From Sphingobium sp. 15-1 (GTDB lineage: Bacteria > Pseudomonadota > Alphaproteobacteria > Sphingomonadales > Sphingomonadaceae): a stretch of DNA of 64,000 nt. Position numbers and translations under genes: made by a program. Position 1 is the first letter of the stretch. The number at the start of each line of letters is the position of its first letter. Below, piece by piece: positions 45,879-56,850 of this stretch. The stretch lies in NCBI RefSeq assembly GCF_013375535.1, contig NZ_JABXJG010000001.1, positions 1,860,001-1,924,000 on the forward strand, read 5' to 3'. Below the pieces are notes generated by a model. The model was not told the DNA's origin. It searched no databases and saw nothing but the letters and a program-made list of their open reading frames with translations.

Positions 45879-48640
45879 TGGTGGCGTCAGTATCGGCGCT
45901 GACCAGTTCGGCGCAGGCCAGCAGCTATTATGAGGCCGACGACTATTATTCGGAAGGCGGGCTTTCGCCTTCCGAATGGCAGGGCGCGGGCGCGGAGGCG
46001 TTGGGCCTGTCCGGCGAGGTGGACCGCGACCAGTTCCGCGCTTTGCTGGACGGCAGGATTGCCGATCAGCAGCTTGGCACCTTTCGCGACGGCCAGCTTG
46101 AGCATCGCCCTGGCTGGGACGTGACATTGAGCGCGCCCAAGTCAATTTCCATCATGGCCGAGGTGGCGGGCGACCGGCGGTTGATCGCCGCGCATGGCGA
46201 AGCGGTCAGAACCGCAATGGCCCATGTCGAGAAACATATGGCCGCCACCCGCGTCCGGGACGGCGGCACCGTCGCCCGCGAGGCGACCGGCAATCTCATC
46301 ATCGCCAGCTTCCTGCACGGCACCAGCCGCGCTCAAGACCCGCAGCTTCACACCCACAATGTCATCATGAACGCAACGCGGGACGAGGATGGCGCTTGGC
46401 GCAGCCTGGAACCCCGCATCCTCTACCAGCTTCAAAAGCAGATCGGCGCAATCTACCGGCAGGAACTGGCCTTGAAGGTACGCGAACTGGGCTATGAGAT
46501 CGAGACGGGCAAGGACTCGCTGTTCGAGATAAAAGGCGTTTCCGCCGAGGTGATGACCGCGTTCAGCACCCGCAGCGCCGAGATCGAGGCGGCATTGGCG
46601 GAACGCGGCACATCCCGCGATACGGCCAGCGCCGTTGAGAAGCAGGTCGCCACGCTCGACACTCGGCAAGCCAAGGTTGCGACCGATCATGTCTCCCTTG
46701 TGGCAGACTGGCGCGAGACGGCGAGCAAGGTCGGGTTTGAGCCGGAGGCGCGTCTGGCGATGATCGAGTTGGCCGAAGGGAAGGCCGCCGACCCATCCCG
46801 CCGCGCCGATATAGAAATGCAGAGCGAGGGAGCCGCCGACCGCGCTGTTGCCCATGCCGCCGATAAGCTGGGCGAACGGCAATCAGTGTTTTCCGCCGCC
46901 GCCTTGCAGGAAGAAGCCGGGCGGATCGGGCTGGGCAAGATCGGTTATGTGCAGATCGAGACCGCCATAGAGGCAGCGACGAAACAGGGCGAGTTGATCG
47001 ACCGAAGCTTTCAGGATCGGCGCGGTGCGGAGTTTGCGGGGTTCACCACCCGCCAGAATGTCGAAACCGAATCCAAGATGCTGCGGATCGAGGCGGAGGG
47101 GCGCGGCATGTTCGCGCCCATCACGTCAGAGCTTGCTGCCGCCAAGGCCATCGCTGCCGCATCGGCGCAGGCGGAACGGGCAGGTTTCGGTTGGAACGCG
47201 GATCAGCGCGCCGCCACTGAGCAGCTATTGACCAGCCGTAACCGAATCACCGCCTTGCAGGGCTACGCGGGCACCGCCAAGACTACGACCGTCTTGGCGA
47301 CCTTTGCCCGCGAGGTCGAGGCGCGCGGAATGGCGGTGACAGCATTGGCCCCCACCGCATCGGCGGCGATGGTGTTGGGCGAGGCGCTAGGCACGCGCGG
47401 CGATACCGTCGCGCGACACCTGTTGTCGCCGGAGCGGCCCCAACTGGGCCAGCCCGCCGGATGGATCGTGGACGAGGCTTCCTTATTATCCGCCCGCGAT
47501 ACCGCCCGGCTGTTCGACCTGGCCGACAAACATAATGCCCGCGTCATCCTTGTCGGCGACGTGAAGCAGTTGGGATCGGTCGGGGCGGGCGCGGCGTTCG
47601 CGCAGTTGCAGGGCGCTGGCATGGAAACCGCCAAGCTCGGCGAGATTATACGGCAAACCAACGATGCAACCAAGGAGGCGGTGCGGGCCTCCATCGAAGG
47701 CGATGCCAAGAAGGCGCTCGCCGCATTGGATAATGGCGGCGGCCAGATTGTCGAGAATGCTGATCGAGCCGAACGCTTCGCCGCCATCGCCGAGCGGTAT
47801 GCGGCGCTGGACAAGGCCGGTCGCGCCCGCACCCTTGTTATCGAGCCGTCGCGCGAAGGTCGCGACGCGCTTACCGCTGACATTCGCGCCGCGCTCTCCA
47901 GATCGGGGGCACTGACCGGCCCCGCCGTCACCATGCAGAGTCTCGCCAACAAAGGACTGACCCGTGCCGAGGCGCGCGATCCCCTGAGCTACGACAAGGG
48001 CGATGTGGTCCGGTTCACCCGCGACTATGCCGACAAGGGCGTGACGCGCGGCAAAGCCTACAGGGTGGAGAGCATCGACCCGGCGAAAGCCGCCATCGCG
48101 CTCAAATCCGAAGATGGGCGCGAGATCGATTGGCGGCTACGACAGTGGGGCGCGGGCAAGGTCCAGACGTTCACAGCACAGTCGATGGACCTGAAAACCG
48201 GCGATACCATCAAATTTACCCGCAACGACCGCGAGGCTGGGCGGATCAATGGCGCGTGCGGCTCGGTGATCGCGGTAGATGAGCAGACGCGCACCGCCAT
48301 GATGCAGACTCCGGACGGCAGGACCGAGGCGCTGAATCTTGATGCCGCCCGCGACCGGCATATTGCCCATGCCTATGTCGATACCGCCTTTGCCGCCCAA
48401 GGCCGCACCGCCGATCATGTGATGATCCATGCCGACAGCCGTGCGACCAATCTGATCGATCAAAAGAGCTTTTACGTCGGGATTTCCCGTGCAAGGGAAT
48501 CGGCGACCATATTCACCAATGATCGCAGTAAGCTGGTATCGGCGATCAACGAACGGGCAGGCCAGGTGCAAACCGCCATCGCACAAGCCGTTCGGCCTAC
48601 GCCTGTGGCCGATAAAATAGCGGAGGTCGGGTTGGGCTAG
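45878..48640 (+). CDS. MobF-family relaxase-helicase (TraI/TrwC-like)
   Basis: 920 residues. The N-terminal TrwC relaxase domain has paired tyrosines in SYYEADDYYSEGG and the metal-binding histidines in DPQLHTHNVIMN. The C-terminal helicase has Walker A GYAGTAKTTTVL and WIVDEASLLSARD. It nicks oriT and unwinds the transferred strand. The usual very long TraI C-terminal domain is short here. ATG 45878 overlaps the coupling-protein stop. No mating-pair (VirB) genes follow in the window. Confidence 0.95.
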   Translation: MVASVSALTSSAQASSYYEADDYYSEGGLSPSEWQGAGAEALGLSGEVDRDQFRALLDGRIADQQLGTFRDGQLEHRPGWDVTLSAPKSISIMAEVAGDRRLIAAHGEAVRTAMAHVEKHMAATRVRDGGTVAREATGNLIIASFLHGTSRAQDPQLHTHNVIMNATRDEDGAWRSLEPRILYQLQKQIGAIYRQELALKVRELGYEIETGKDSLFEIKGVSAEVMTAFSTRSAEIEAALAERGTSRDTASAVEKQVATLDTRQAKVATDHVSLVADWRETASKVGFEPEARLAMIELAEGKAADPSRRADIEMQSEGAADRAVAHAADKLGERQSVFSAAALQEEAGRIGLGKIGYVQIETAIEAATKQGELIDRSFQDRRGAEFAGFTTRQNVETESKMLRIEAEGRGMFAPITSELAAAKAIAAASAQAERAGFGWNADQRAATEQLLTSRNRITALQGYAGTAKTTTVLATFAREVEARGMAVTALAPTASAAMVLGEALGTRGDTVARHLLSPERPQLGQPAGWIVDEASLLSARDTARLFDLADKHNARVILVGDVKQLGSVGAGAAFAQLQGAGMETAKLGEIIRQTNDATKEAVRASIEGDAKKALAALDNGGGQIVENADRAERFAAIAERYAALDKAGRARTLVIEPSREGRDALTADIRAALSRSGALTGPAVTMQSLANKGLTRAEARDPLSYDKGDVVRFTRDYADKGVTRGKAYRVESIDPAKAAIALKSEDGREIDWRLRQWGAGKVQTFTAQSMDLKTGDTIKFTRNDREAGRINGACGSVIAVDEQTRTAMMQTPDGRTEALNLDAARDRHIAHAYVDTAFAAQGRTADHVMIHADSRATNLIDQKSFYVGISRARESATIFTNDRSKLVSAINERAGQVQTAIAQAVRPTPVADKIAEVGLG

Positions 48641-48794
48641 GTTTCAGTCCCGGCATATGGCGGATCGGTCTGGTTCTGGAGTCTGGAGTCCATATCTTGG
48701 CGATGTATTCGTAGGGCGTAAGGCCGTTGAAGGTCTGAGCCTCCGTCGAAATTGTAAGCGGCAATTTGCGTGCATAGTTGCGCTTCTGCGGCAA
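48641..48794 (-). pseudogene. Remnant of an IS481/IS3-type transposase 3' end
   Basis: On the minus strand the frame reads FNGLTPYEYIAKIWTPDSR and later HMPGLKP, which is the C-terminal signature (GLTPYEYICKIW, HQMPGLN) of IS481-type transposases. The rest of the element is absent, so it is a scar left between the relaxase and hsdR. Confidence 0.6.
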
Positions 48795-48860
48795 CGCGCG
48801 ACGCTCGGCCCTGACCAGTTAACCGTTTTGAAATTTGAAGCGGGTCGTCACGCTTCCGCC

Positions 48861-51800
48861 TTATGCCGAGATTTCCCGCAGCAGGACTTCCGCCTGCGCG
48901 AGAACAGTTTGTACTGCCTCGTCCGCCAGATCGGGCGGGTAGCCGTATTTTTTCAGGATACGCTTGACCAACACCCGCATACGCGCGCGAGCGCTTTCGC
49001 GCTGATGCCAGTCAACGGTCACGTTGCCGCGCAATTGTTCGAGCAGTTCGTGGGCGATCAGCCGGAGCTTTTCATTGCCCATTGCCTCCACAGCGCTCTC
49101 GTTCTCAGAAAGGGCATCGTAAAAGGCGATTTCTTCCGGGCTTAACCCCTGCTCCTCTCCCCGCGCACGAGCGGCCTGCATATCCTTGGCCAGCGCGATC
49201 AGTTCTTGGATCATCTCCACGGCAGAAATCGCGCCCGCATGATAGCGGGCCACGGCTTCTTCCAGCCGGTTGGAGAACGCGCGGCTTTCAACCAGATTGG
49301 TCTTGGACCGGCTAACAATCTCGCCGTTGAGGAGCTTCTTCAACGCCTCCAGCGCAAGGTTCTTTTTCTCCATCTTCTCGACTTCCATCAGGAATTCGTC
49401 GGAGAGGATCGAAATGTCGGGCGACTGGATGCCCGCGACTTTCAGAATGTCGATGATTTCCGAAGAAGCAACGGCCCGATCCACCAGTTGCTGGACAGCA
49501 AAGGAGCGATCCTTCTCGCTGATTTTTCCGGTGGCTGTCGTCTTGGCGAGCGCCGCCCGGATCGCCTGAAAGAAGCCGACCTCATCGCGGATCGTCCGCG
49601 CCTCGTCGCTGGCAGAAGCCAGCGCATAGGCTTTGGAAAGCTCCAGAACCATGTCGAGATAGCGGCGATGGGCGCGCTTCTTGTCCTCAGCATCCTTTTG
49701 CTTGGCGGCCTGAGATTCCTGCCACTTGAGTACCCAATCGATAGCCCCGCCAAGGCAGATGAGGCGTTCGCGCGGCTGGCCATCGATGCCGGGCCGATAA
49801 TCAAACCCGTGGAACAGGTCGCGGATGGCCTCATACCGTTCCATCATCGCGGCTACGGCGGCGGCTTCATCAATGCCGGTCTTGTCGCGGTCTGAGTCGG
49901 TATATTGGCCAAGAGCACTGCGCAGGTTCTGCGCCACGCCAATGTAGTCCACCACTAGCCCGCCGGGCTTGTCCTTGAACACCCGGTTCACGCGGGCGAT
50001 CGCCTGCATCAAGCCGTGCCCGCGCATCGGTTTGTCGATATACATCGTGTTCATGCAGGGCGCGTCAAAGCCGGTCAGCCACATATCGCAGACGATCACC
50101 AGCCGCAGCGGATCATCGGGGTTGCGCGCTCGCTTGGCGAGGTCGTCCCGCCGCTTCTTCGCGCCGATATGTTGCTGCCAGTCGAGAGGGTCGGACGCAG
50201 CCCCGGTCATCACGATTTTGACCGCGCCCTTATCATCATCGGTCGAATGCCATTCCGGGCGGAGGGCGATAATGCGGTCATATAGCGCCACGCAAATGCG
50301 GCGGCTCATGCAGACGGCCATCGCTTTGCCGTTCATCGCCTCGATGCGCGCTTCAAGGTGCGCTACCATATCCGCCGCGATTTGGGCCAGTCGCTTATCC
50401 GCCCCAACCAGAGCCTCCACGGCGGACCACTGTGCCTTCATCTTCTCGGCTTCGGTCAGCGACGCATCTTCGATCAACGCTTCTATTTCCGCGTCGATGA
50501 GAGGCTTTTCGTCCTCGTTCAATTCGATGCGGGCAAGGCGGCTTTCATAGAAAATCGGCACGGTTGCGCCATCTTCCACAGCGCGGCTGATGTCGTAAAT
50601 GTCGATATATTCGCCGAAGATAGCCGGGGTGTTGATGTCCGCCGCTTCAATCGGGGTGCCGGTAAAGCCGATGAATGAGGCGTTCGGCATCGCCTGCCGG
50701 ATGTAATGGGCATAGCCATAGCGCCGCAGCCCGGTTTCCCGGTTGAGCTTGGACTCAAAGCCATATTGGCTGCGGTGGGCTTCGTCCGCGATAACGATGA
50801 TGTTGCGCCGGTCGGACAGCAGCGGGAAACTCTCTTCCCCGCGCTCCGGTGAGAATTTCTGAACGGTGGTGAACACCACGCCGCCCGCCGCCTTGTCGAG
50901 AAGCTGTTTCAAATCCTGGCGACTGTCGGCCTGCTCCGGCTTCTGCCGGATCAGGTCGCGGCAAAGTCCGAAGGTGCCGAAAAGCTGATCGTCCAAATCG
51001 TTGCGATCGGTCAGGACAACCAGCGTCGGGTTTTCGAGCGCCTCGGATTTCACCGCCAGCCCGGCAAAGAAGGCCATCAACAGGCTCTTGCCCGATCCCT
51101 GCGTGTGCCAGATGACGCCAATCTTGCGATCCCCGTCCGGGCGGGTTGCCTCTACCGCCTGCCGCACCGCCTTTTGCGCGCCGTGGAACTGGTGATAGCC
51201 CGCGACAATCTTGAATGGCCCTTCGCCCTTGTCGCCAAACACGATGAAATCGCGGATCAGCGCCAGCAGGTTTTCGCGGGTGAATACCCCGCGCAGCAGC
51301 GTTTCCAGTTCCGGGGTTCCCCGATGGGCAAAGTCCTGCCCGTTCACCGTCCGCCACGGCATGAAGCGTTCCGCATCGGCGGTGATCGATCCGATCCGGG
51401 CTTCCATGCCATCAGACGCGACCAGCACCGCATTGGTGCTAAACAGGCTGGGGATTTGGTGGAGGTAGGTTTGAAGCTGGTTGAAGGCGTCGGCAATCGT
51501 GGCGTTCTGCGACGCGGCATTCTTCAATTCCAGAACGGCGAGCGGCAGGCCGTTGACGAACAACACCACGTCTGGGCGGCGATTGGTTCGGTTCTCGACC
51601 ACAACAAACTGGTTCACCGCCAGCCAGTCGTTGGCATCGGGGGTGCTAAGATCGATCAGCCAGATTTTGGTGGAAGCGGACTTGCCGTCATCCCCTCGAA
51701 ACTCGACATCGACGCCTTCGGTCAGCAGCTTGTGGATGCGCCGGTTTTCCTCGACCAGCGAGGGAAGATCGCCGGTTAGAACGCGCCGCATGGCCTCGTT

Positions 51801-51998
51801 GCGGGCGGCCTGTGGTGCATCGGAGTTGATCCGCGCGACCGCCGCTTCCAGCCGCCCGACAAGCACGACATCGCCGAAAGAACGCCGCTCCGGGGCGCTG
51901 CCGTCGGGTGCGATCACAGAGCCGTGAAGGTAGGACCAACCAAGCTCTTGTAGCGTTTCCAGTGCCGCCAATTCGACAATGTCTTCGGTAATGCTCAT
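48861..51998 (-). CDS. hsdR: Type I restriction enzyme, HsdR subunit
   Basis: 1045 residues. The nuclease motif is [18 protein letters not shown] near residue 160. The translocase has Walker [22 protein letters not shown]-like [13 protein letters not shown] and an SF2 motif AIARVNRVF. It cuts DNA after translocation, together with HsdM and HsdS. It lies 127 bases downstream of the MNT-HsdS gene and is read leftwards with it. Confidence 0.97.
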   Translation of the reverse strand: MSITEDIVELAALETLQELGWSYLHGSVIAPDGSAPERRSFGDVVLVGRLEAAVARINSDAPQAARNEAMRRVLTGDLPSLVEENRRIHKLLTEGVDVEFRGDDGKSASTKIWLIDLSTPDANDWLAVNQFVVVENRTNRRPDVVLFVNGLPLAVLELKNAASQNATIADAFNQLQTYLHQIPSLFSTNAVLVASDGMEARIGSITADAERFMPWRTVNGQDFAHRGTPELETLLRGVFTRENLLALIRDFIVFGDKGEGPFKIVAGYHQFHGAQKAVRQAVEATRPDGDRKIGVIWHTQGSGKSLLMAFFAGLAVKSEALENPTLVVLTDRNDLDDQLFGTFGLCRDLIRQKPEQADSRQDLKQLLDKAAGGVVFTTVQKFSPERGEESFPLLSDRRNIIVIADEAHRSQYGFESKLNRETGLRRYGYAHYIRQAMPNASFIGFTGTPIEAADINTPAIFGEYIDIYDISRAVEDGATVPIFYESRLARIELNEDEKPLIDAEIEALIEDASLTEAEKMKAQWSAVEALVGADKRLAQIAADMVAHLEARIEAMNGKAMAVCMSRRICVALYDRIIALRPEWHSTDDDKGAVKIVMTGAASDPLDWQQHIGAKKRRDDLAKRARNPDDPLRLVIVCDMWLTGFDAPCMNTMYIDKPMRGHGLMQAIARVNRVFKDKPGGLVVDYIGVAQNLRSALGQYTDSDRDKTGIDEAAAVAAMMERYEAIRDLFHGFDYRPGIDGQPRERLICLGGAIDWVLKWQESQAAKQKDAEDKKRAHRRYLDMVLELSKAYALASASDEARTIRDEVGFFQAIRAALAKTTATGKISEKDRSFAVQQLVDRAVASSEIIDILKVAGIQSPDISILSDEFLMEVEKMEKKNLALEALKKLLNGEIVSRSKTNLVESRAFSNRLEEAVARYHAGAISAVEMIQELIALAKDMQAARARGEEQGLSPEEIAFYDALSENESAVEAMGNEKLRLIAHELLEQLRGNVTVDWHQRESARARMRVLVKRILKKYGYPPDLADEAVQTVLAQAEVLLREISA

Positions 51999-52125
51999 CT
52001 CGACGGTTCGCCGTTCGCGGGGTATGAGGAGGGCATGGGCTGGTTACTGCGTAGCGGGGGCTGGCCCGCCATGTCTGAGAACAATGCGACAACAGGTGCC
52101 GGGCAATGACTGCGGCGTCCGGCCA

Positions 52126-53724
52126 TCAGGCAGCCTCAACCTTCGGCGCGACGCGCACCGCACCGGACATCAGCCGGGGCAGGAGGTAGTCGCGGGTTTC
52201 GGCGAGGCTCTTGCTCTCGGCACGACTTTCCAGCAGCCGTTCCAGCATCACGCCGACGAATTCTTCAAACGCCGGGAAGAGCTTTGAATCTGCGGCGATC
52301 ACTTCCTGTGCCAACAAGGCAGGCGGCGAAATGCGTTGGTGGCTCTTGGACGTGCCGGTGACCATGCCCTGCATCAGTGTCCGGAAATCGGGATCACGGA
52401 AGAGCGCAAAGAGCAAACTCCGCGAAGCGCCAGCCTTCGGAACAAACACGAGAAATTCTGTTGAAGCGATCTGCGCCAAGCCCGAATTGGCATTCGGCAA
52501 CCAAACCCTCAGAATTTCCGGGTTAAGCTTGGAAAGCAGGATCGCCCCCGCAGGCACTGGCGTCTTGTTACTCTTGATAGTCGATCCAGTATCCATAGAC
52601 GGCTCTTGCCCCTTATCGAACGCGGGCAGGCTGTAGTGCTCGAAGGCGACTTCCGGTTGAACTTGTGGATTGACGCTACCCTTTCCTTGGGTCGCGATGT
52701 CAGCAAGTTTCAGTCGCTTCCACCCCACCGGCAAGCCGTCGTCGCCGAAGGCAGCGGGGAAGAGGGCGGCGAGTTCGTCGGCGCGAGCGGGGTCCGGGGT
52801 CAGGCCGCCCATGATCGCCACCGGATCAGCCTCGCCCGCCGCCTTGCGCCGCACGGGTCCGAAATCGACAAACCAATCGCGAAAGATCGCCTGCGCTTGT
52901 CGCTCCAGCGTCTCATTCATCCGACGGTTGAGTTCGATGCGGTCGTCAATGGCCCCTATCGTTTCAGCAATATTCCGCTGTTCATCAAGCGGAAGTGCGG
53001 GGATTTCCAGCGAACGAAGTCGGTCTGTGTCCAGCACGCCAGTTCCGTGCCCGGCAGCACTGACCAATCCCAGCAAAACCGGCTTGGCTGCGGTGAGCGC
53101 GAAATACAGGAAGTCGGGGTCAATCGTCGGCCCAGCGACAACTGCCTTGATGTCCTGATTGAATGAGATTGGCCGGGCGCTCCGCACGACACGAATTTCA
53201 TTGTGCAGCGACATACCCCGCACGGCAACAAAGGATGCGTTTTCGGGCGCAAGCCTTGTGCCTTTGCCGATAGCCGCCTTGGTGACATGCGCATCGGTTG
53301 CGCCTTCCCACTGACCCATGTCCTTTGGCGTGAGCCACGGAATGTCCCCGTTCCAGAAGGCGCTATTTGCCTTGCTGGGGGTGCCGCCGGAAAGCAGGGT
53401 TGCAACCTGACCAAGCGGGACTGTCAAAGGAAGCCCGTCCCGATCAATCACCGCCTGAAAGCTCGGCGCGACCGTATGCCAATCGACCACATCGACCCGG
53501 AACGGCAGGTCGCTTTCCGAAAATGCTTCGGCCAGATCGCCCAGCGCCGAACGGGGCAACGGCCCCTTGCCCTTTACCGCAAGGTCCAGATCGGAATGGG
53601 GCTTGGCGCTCCACTTCGCCCGGCTGCCAAACACGCGCACGGATACCCCGGCGGGCAGGTGCCGGGCAATGATCTCATGAACGATCCTCGCATGGTCCGG
53701 GCGCAAATCTATCGGCTGTTTCAT
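52126..53724 (-). CDS. hsdS: HsdS specificity subunit with N-terminal MNT nucleotidyltransferase domain
   Basis: 532 residues. Residues 1-105 form a MNT-type minimal nucleotidyltransferase: VFGSRAKWSAKPHSDLDLAV (GSxA, then SDxDL) and FRVDVVDW. The rest is a standard HsdS: one target-recognition domain starts PLGQVATLLSGGTPSKANSAFW, a long conserved helix region follows (NRRMNETLERQAQAIF), and a second TRD starts GWKRLKLADIATQGKG. The gene starts in an ATGA overlap with the upstream HEPN gene. The open frame is uninterrupted between the two domains. Confidence 0.93.
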   Translation of the reverse strand: MKQPIDLRPDHARIVHEIIARHLPAGVSVRVFGSRAKWSAKPHSDLDLAVKGKGPLPRSALGDLAEAFSESDLPFRVDVVDWHTVAPSFQAVIDRDGLPLTVPLGQVATLLSGGTPSKANSAFWNGDIPWLTPKDMGQWEGATDAHVTKAAIGKGTRLAPENASFVAVRGMSLHNEIRVVRSARPISFNQDIKAVVAGPTIDPDFLYFALTAAKPVLLGLVSAAGHGTGVLDTDRLRSLEIPALPLDEQRNIAETIGAIDDRIELNRRMNETLERQAQAIFRDWFVDFGPVRRKAAGEADPVAIMGGLTPDPARADELAALFPAAFGDDGLPVGWKRLKLADIATQGKGSVNPQVQPEVAFEHYSLPAFDKGQEPSMDTGSTIKSNKTPVPAGAILLSKLNPEILRVWLPNANSGLAQIASTEFLVFVPKAGASRSLLFALFRDPDFRTLMQGMVTGTSKSHQRISPPALLAQEVIAADSKLFPAFEEFVGVMLERLLESRAESKSLAETRDYLLPRLMSGAVRVAPKVEAA

Positions 53725-54131
53725 GCCAGCCCTTCACGCAGGCGATCCCGCAGGAACCGTGCTTCGGACAGAAAATCGGGCACGATAGCGAATACCTCGC
53801 GCGCCTTTTCCTCGTCATAGGTGTGGCTGGTGGTGCCACGCGCCCGGCGATATTCCTTCCACAGCGACCAATCGCTGCGCAGCAGGCCGCGTTCGCTGCC
53901 AGAGCGGATCAGGTCCTGAAAGGTCATGGTGTCAAACTCGTCCGGGTTGGCCGAAGTCGCCTCCAGAAACCGCTTCAGCATCTTGTGGGCCAGTTCATAG
54001 GTGAACTCGAACCGCTGGATGCAGGCATCGCGCACCAGATCGTCGCTGCTGTCCTGCGCATGCCGGTCCAGCGCCACCTCCAGCGAGGCGATGGCCTTTT
54101 CGAAAGGTTCGATAGAGAGGTCAATCGGCAT
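53721..54131 (-). CDS. HEPN-type protein (HI0074 family, MNT partner)
   Basis: 136 residues, all helical, of the nucleotidyltransferase-substrate-binding HI0074/HEPN family ([34 protein letters not shown]). The motif [11 protein letters not shown] matches the RX4HXY signature of HEPN ribonuclease toxins. It lies between hsdM (overlap 11 bases) and the MNT-HsdS gene (overlap 4 bases), so all are translated together. In separate HEPN/MNT pairs, MNT neutralises HEPN by AMPylating its Tyr. Confidence 0.93.
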   Translation of the reverse strand: MPIDLSIEPFEKAIASLEVALDRHAQDSSDDLVRDACIQRFEFTYELAHKMLKRFLEATSANPDEFDTMTFQDLIRSGSERGLLRSDWSLWKEYRRARGTTSHTYDEEKAREVFAIVPDFLSEARFLRDRLREGLA

Positions 54132-55719
54132 CGGGAACCACCATTGCCAGCCGCTCGCGGATCAGCGCGGTGAGCCGGTCACTTTCGTTGAATTGATCGT
54201 CCAAAGCTGCGGTCAGCGCGGCGAAGCGCTCCGCAAAGGGCACGCCGTCGTCCTCGGCATCTTCCGCCCCAACATAACGCCCCGGTGTGAGAACATGGCC
54301 GTGTTTGCGGACTTCCTCAAGTGTGGCCGATTTGCAGAAACCGGGGATGTCCTGATACTCGCCCAGTCCCGCTTCGGGCTTGGCCCGCCAGCGGTGATAA
54401 GCTCCTGCAATCGTCGCGATGTCGCTTTCGGAAAACTCACGCCGGGTGCGGTCCACCATACGACCAAGGTTGCGAGCATCGATGAACAGGAATTCGCCGC
54501 GCCGGTCGCGGTGGCCGTTCGCACTTTTGTCGCGGGCCAGAAACCACAGGCAGGCGGGAATCTGCGTCGAATAGAAAAGCTGGCCGGGCAGCGCGACCAT
54601 GCAATCCACCACGTCGCCCTCAATCATCGCCTTGCGAATGTCGCCCTCTCCCGATTGCTGCGAGGACATCGAGCCATTGGCCAGCACCACGCCCGCCGTG
54701 CCACGCGGGGCCAGGTGGTGGATGATATGCTGCAACCACGCGAAGTTGGCATTGCCCGCTGGCGGCTGGCCGTATTTCCAGCGAACATCGCCCTCAAGCT
54801 GCGGCTGCCACCAGTCCGAAATGTTGAACGGCGGGTTGGCCATCGCATAGTCGAACTTGAGCGTAGGGAAGGCGTCGTTGAGGAACGATCCTTCGTTGTT
54901 CCACTTGATGTCCGCATCGATGCCGCGCACCGCGAGGTTCATCTTGCAGAGCTTCCACGTGGTATGGTTACGCTCCTGACCATAGATGGCGATGTCGCTG
55001 CGGCGGCCCTGATGGTTTTCAATGAACCGCTCAGACTGCACGAACATGCCGCCGGAGCCGCAGGCTGGATCGTAAACCCGGCCATGATGTGGCTCCAGCA
55101 TCTCCACGATGGTCTGCACGACGGAGCGCGGCGTGAAGAACTCGCCCCCGCGCCGCCCTTCGGCCCCGGCAAACTGGCTGATGAAATACTCATAGGCGCG
55201 GCCCAGCAGGTCTTTCGACTTGCCATCGGCGCTGCGCATCCCGACCTTGGAGAACAGGTCGATCAGTTCCCCCAGCATCGTCTTGTCGAGTTGCGGGCGG
55301 CCATATTCCTTGGGCAACACGTCCTTGAGCACGGCGGCATTGGCGCGCTCGATGGAGTCCATCGCATTGTCGATCAGGTTGCCGATGTCGCCCACCCGCT
55401 CTTTGCCGGTGTTCACATCGATGAAATTGATCTGCGGACGCTTGGCGTTGGCCTGTAAATGCTCCCAGCGGGCATCCTGTGGCACCCAGAACACATTGGC
55501 GGCGAGATATTCTTCGGCATCTTCGGGATCGGCAAATTCTTCTTCTGCCAATTTCGCGCGATGCGCCTCGAAAGCCTCGGAAATATACTTGAGGAAAATC
55601 AGGCCAAGCGCCACGTGCTTGTATTCGGACGGCTCAAGATTTCCACGCAGCTTGTCAGCTGCCTTGAAGAGATCAGCCTCAAATCCAAGATCACTGCCGC
55701 TATTCAATTGAGATGCCAT
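54121..55719 (-). CDS. hsdM: Type I DNA methyltransferase, HsdM subunit
   Basis: 532 residues. The N-6 methylase motifs are [16 protein letters not shown] (SAM binding) and [10 protein letters not shown] (catalytic NPPF). An N-terminal HsdM helical domain ([29 protein letters not shown] in part) is present. With HsdS it methylates adenine in its target. It heads the leftward restriction operon; its promoter is in 55720-55841. Confidence 0.97.
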   Translation of the reverse strand: MASQLNSGSDLGFEADLFKAADKLRGNLEPSEYKHVALGLIFLKYISEAFEAHRAKLAEEEFADPEDAEEYLAANVFWVPQDARWEHLQANAKRPQINFIDVNTGKERVGDIGNLIDNAMDSIERANAAVLKDVLPKEYGRPQLDKTMLGELIDLFSKVGMRSADGKSKDLLGRAYEYFISQFAGAEGRRGGEFFTPRSVVQTIVEMLEPHHGRVYDPACGSGGMFVQSERFIENHQGRRSDIAIYGQERNHTTWKLCKMNLAVRGIDADIKWNNEGSFLNDAFPTLKFDYAMANPPFNISDWWQPQLEGDVRWKYGQPPAGNANFAWLQHIIHHLAPRGTAGVVLANGSMSSQQSGEGDIRKAMIEGDVVDCMVALPGQLFYSTQIPACLWFLARDKSANGHRDRRGEFLFIDARNLGRMVDRTRREFSESDIATIAGAYHRWRAKPEAGLGEYQDIPGFCKSATLEEVRKHGHVLTPGRYVGAEDAEDDGVPFAERFAALTAALDDQFNESDRLTALIRERLAMVVPDAD

Positions 55720-55841
55720 TGAATCATAGTCCCCTTCGCCGGGGAGGCTTAGCGGAGATGTCCGTCAACGGGCAACTGAGCAATGACGGCAAAGATGAAA
55801 ATTGAATGATGCCGATGTGAGTTCTTCCATCGGGCGAAAAG

Positions 55842-56030
55842 TCAGTCCGTGGTTGGCTTTGACCCTTCCCGGCGCTGCAATTCGTTTTCCACCGCCTCGC
55901 GAATGAATAGGGCAAGCCGCCGATTGCCGACAAGCGCCTCGATCCGGCGGATTGTGTCAGTTGATAGCCGGATCGTCGTCGGCTTCATTCCAAGTGGCGG
56001 GCGTCCCATCGAACTGTCGCTATCGGGCAT
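55842..56030 (-). CDS. Small ribbon-helix-helix protein
   Basis: 62 residues. KPTTIRLSTDTIRRIEALVGNRRLALFIREAVENEL is a typical MetJ/Arc/CopG fold DNA-binding unit. It is divergent from the MNT-HEPN operon, and a 39-bp perfect palindrome lies between them. It could autoregulate both. It is also close to the restriction operon promoter on the same strand, 122 bases upstream of hsdM. Confidence 0.75.
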   Translation of the reverse strand: MPDSDSSMGRPPLGMKPTTIRLSTDTIRRIEALVGNRRLALFIREAVENELQRREGSKPTTD

Positions 56031-56076
56031 GGCTCAAATCTCCAAATCAAACCCATTGACGCTACCGTTTATTTGT

Positions 56077-56115
56077 ATATACGCCATCGTTTATTGAATA
56101 AACGATGGCGTATAT
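56077..56115. promoter_or_regulatory. 39-bp perfect palindrome, putative operator
   Basis: Nineteen-base arms (ATATACGCCATCGTTTATT and its complement) around a single G. It sits between the divergent RHH gene and the MNT-HEPN operon. Its size and symmetry suit binding by several RHH dimers; it could also form a cruciform. Confidence 0.6.
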
Positions 56116-56244
56116 GCGCCGATGCAGTGCCCAGAAAGGCCCGCTTCGCCACCGTCATCGCGAATCACGAGGAAGTGTCGGGACCGTTCCGCATCCGTCC
56201 GTCACGCCCCCTCTCTCTGCGATGGATGCGAAACGGAGGTAAAT

Positions 56245-56850
56245 ATGGTTGTCTCCAAATCCCGCCGCGCCTTGTTGCACGGCTTGACGATTGCGCCGAT
56301 CGCGGCGTCGGCAATCGCTTCTTCCTGGACGAAGGCGCTGGCGTCTCTCCATCAGCGCTATGAGGACGAACCGGCTATGCTCGTTCGGACCAAAGCAGGC
56401 CGTGGACTAAGCGCTGACCGTTATGGCAGCGCGGAGATCGCCTTCACTCCGATCGAGGCGGGTTTCTTTGCGCGAGACATTCGCGTGACCCTGCATCAGG
56501 CGGGGGCCGTCGCCAAGCTGGCGCTTTGCGCCCATCTTCTGGACATTGGTTTTCCCGATGACTGGAACGCAACGCATATCCGCCAGGACATCGCAAAGGC
56601 GCTGGCCTACGCCAACGCCACGGGTTTAGGGCATGACTGCCCCGACATGGCGCGACTCGCGATCATTCTCTCGCCCTATTGGAAGTGGGGCTATCCGCAT
56701 CTGATTGGCGACCCGCCTATGGATGACGGCGACTTCACGCCTGATAGGGTCCGTCCGCTTGTGCGCGCCTTGCTAGACCGCGTGGCAGACGGAACCGGCC
56801 ACCCCCGCCCACAGGGATTTGAGCGCCGCCAGCGGGAGGCGCAGTCATGA
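56245..56850 (+). CDS. Hypothetical protein with a Tat-like N-terminus, operon partner of the MNT-HEPN protein
   Basis: 201 residues. The N-terminus VSKSRRALLHGLTIAPIAAS has a twin-arginine and a hydrophobic stretch, which may be a signal. The body is helical without recognised motifs (FARDIRVTLHQAGAVAKLALCAHLLD). ATG 56245 has CGGAGG upstream. Its stop overlaps the start of the next gene by four bases, so it is coupled to the MNT-HEPN protein. Confidence 0.7.
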   Translation: MVVSKSRRALLHGLTIAPIAASAIASSWTKALASLHQRYEDEPAMLVRTKAGRGLSADRYGSAEIAFTPIEAGFFARDIRVTLHQAGAVAKLALCAHLLDIGFPDDWNATHIRQDIAKALAYANATGLGHDCPDMARLAIILSPYWKWGYPHLIGDPPMDDGDFTPDRVRPLVRALLDRVADGTGHPRPQGFERRQREAQS

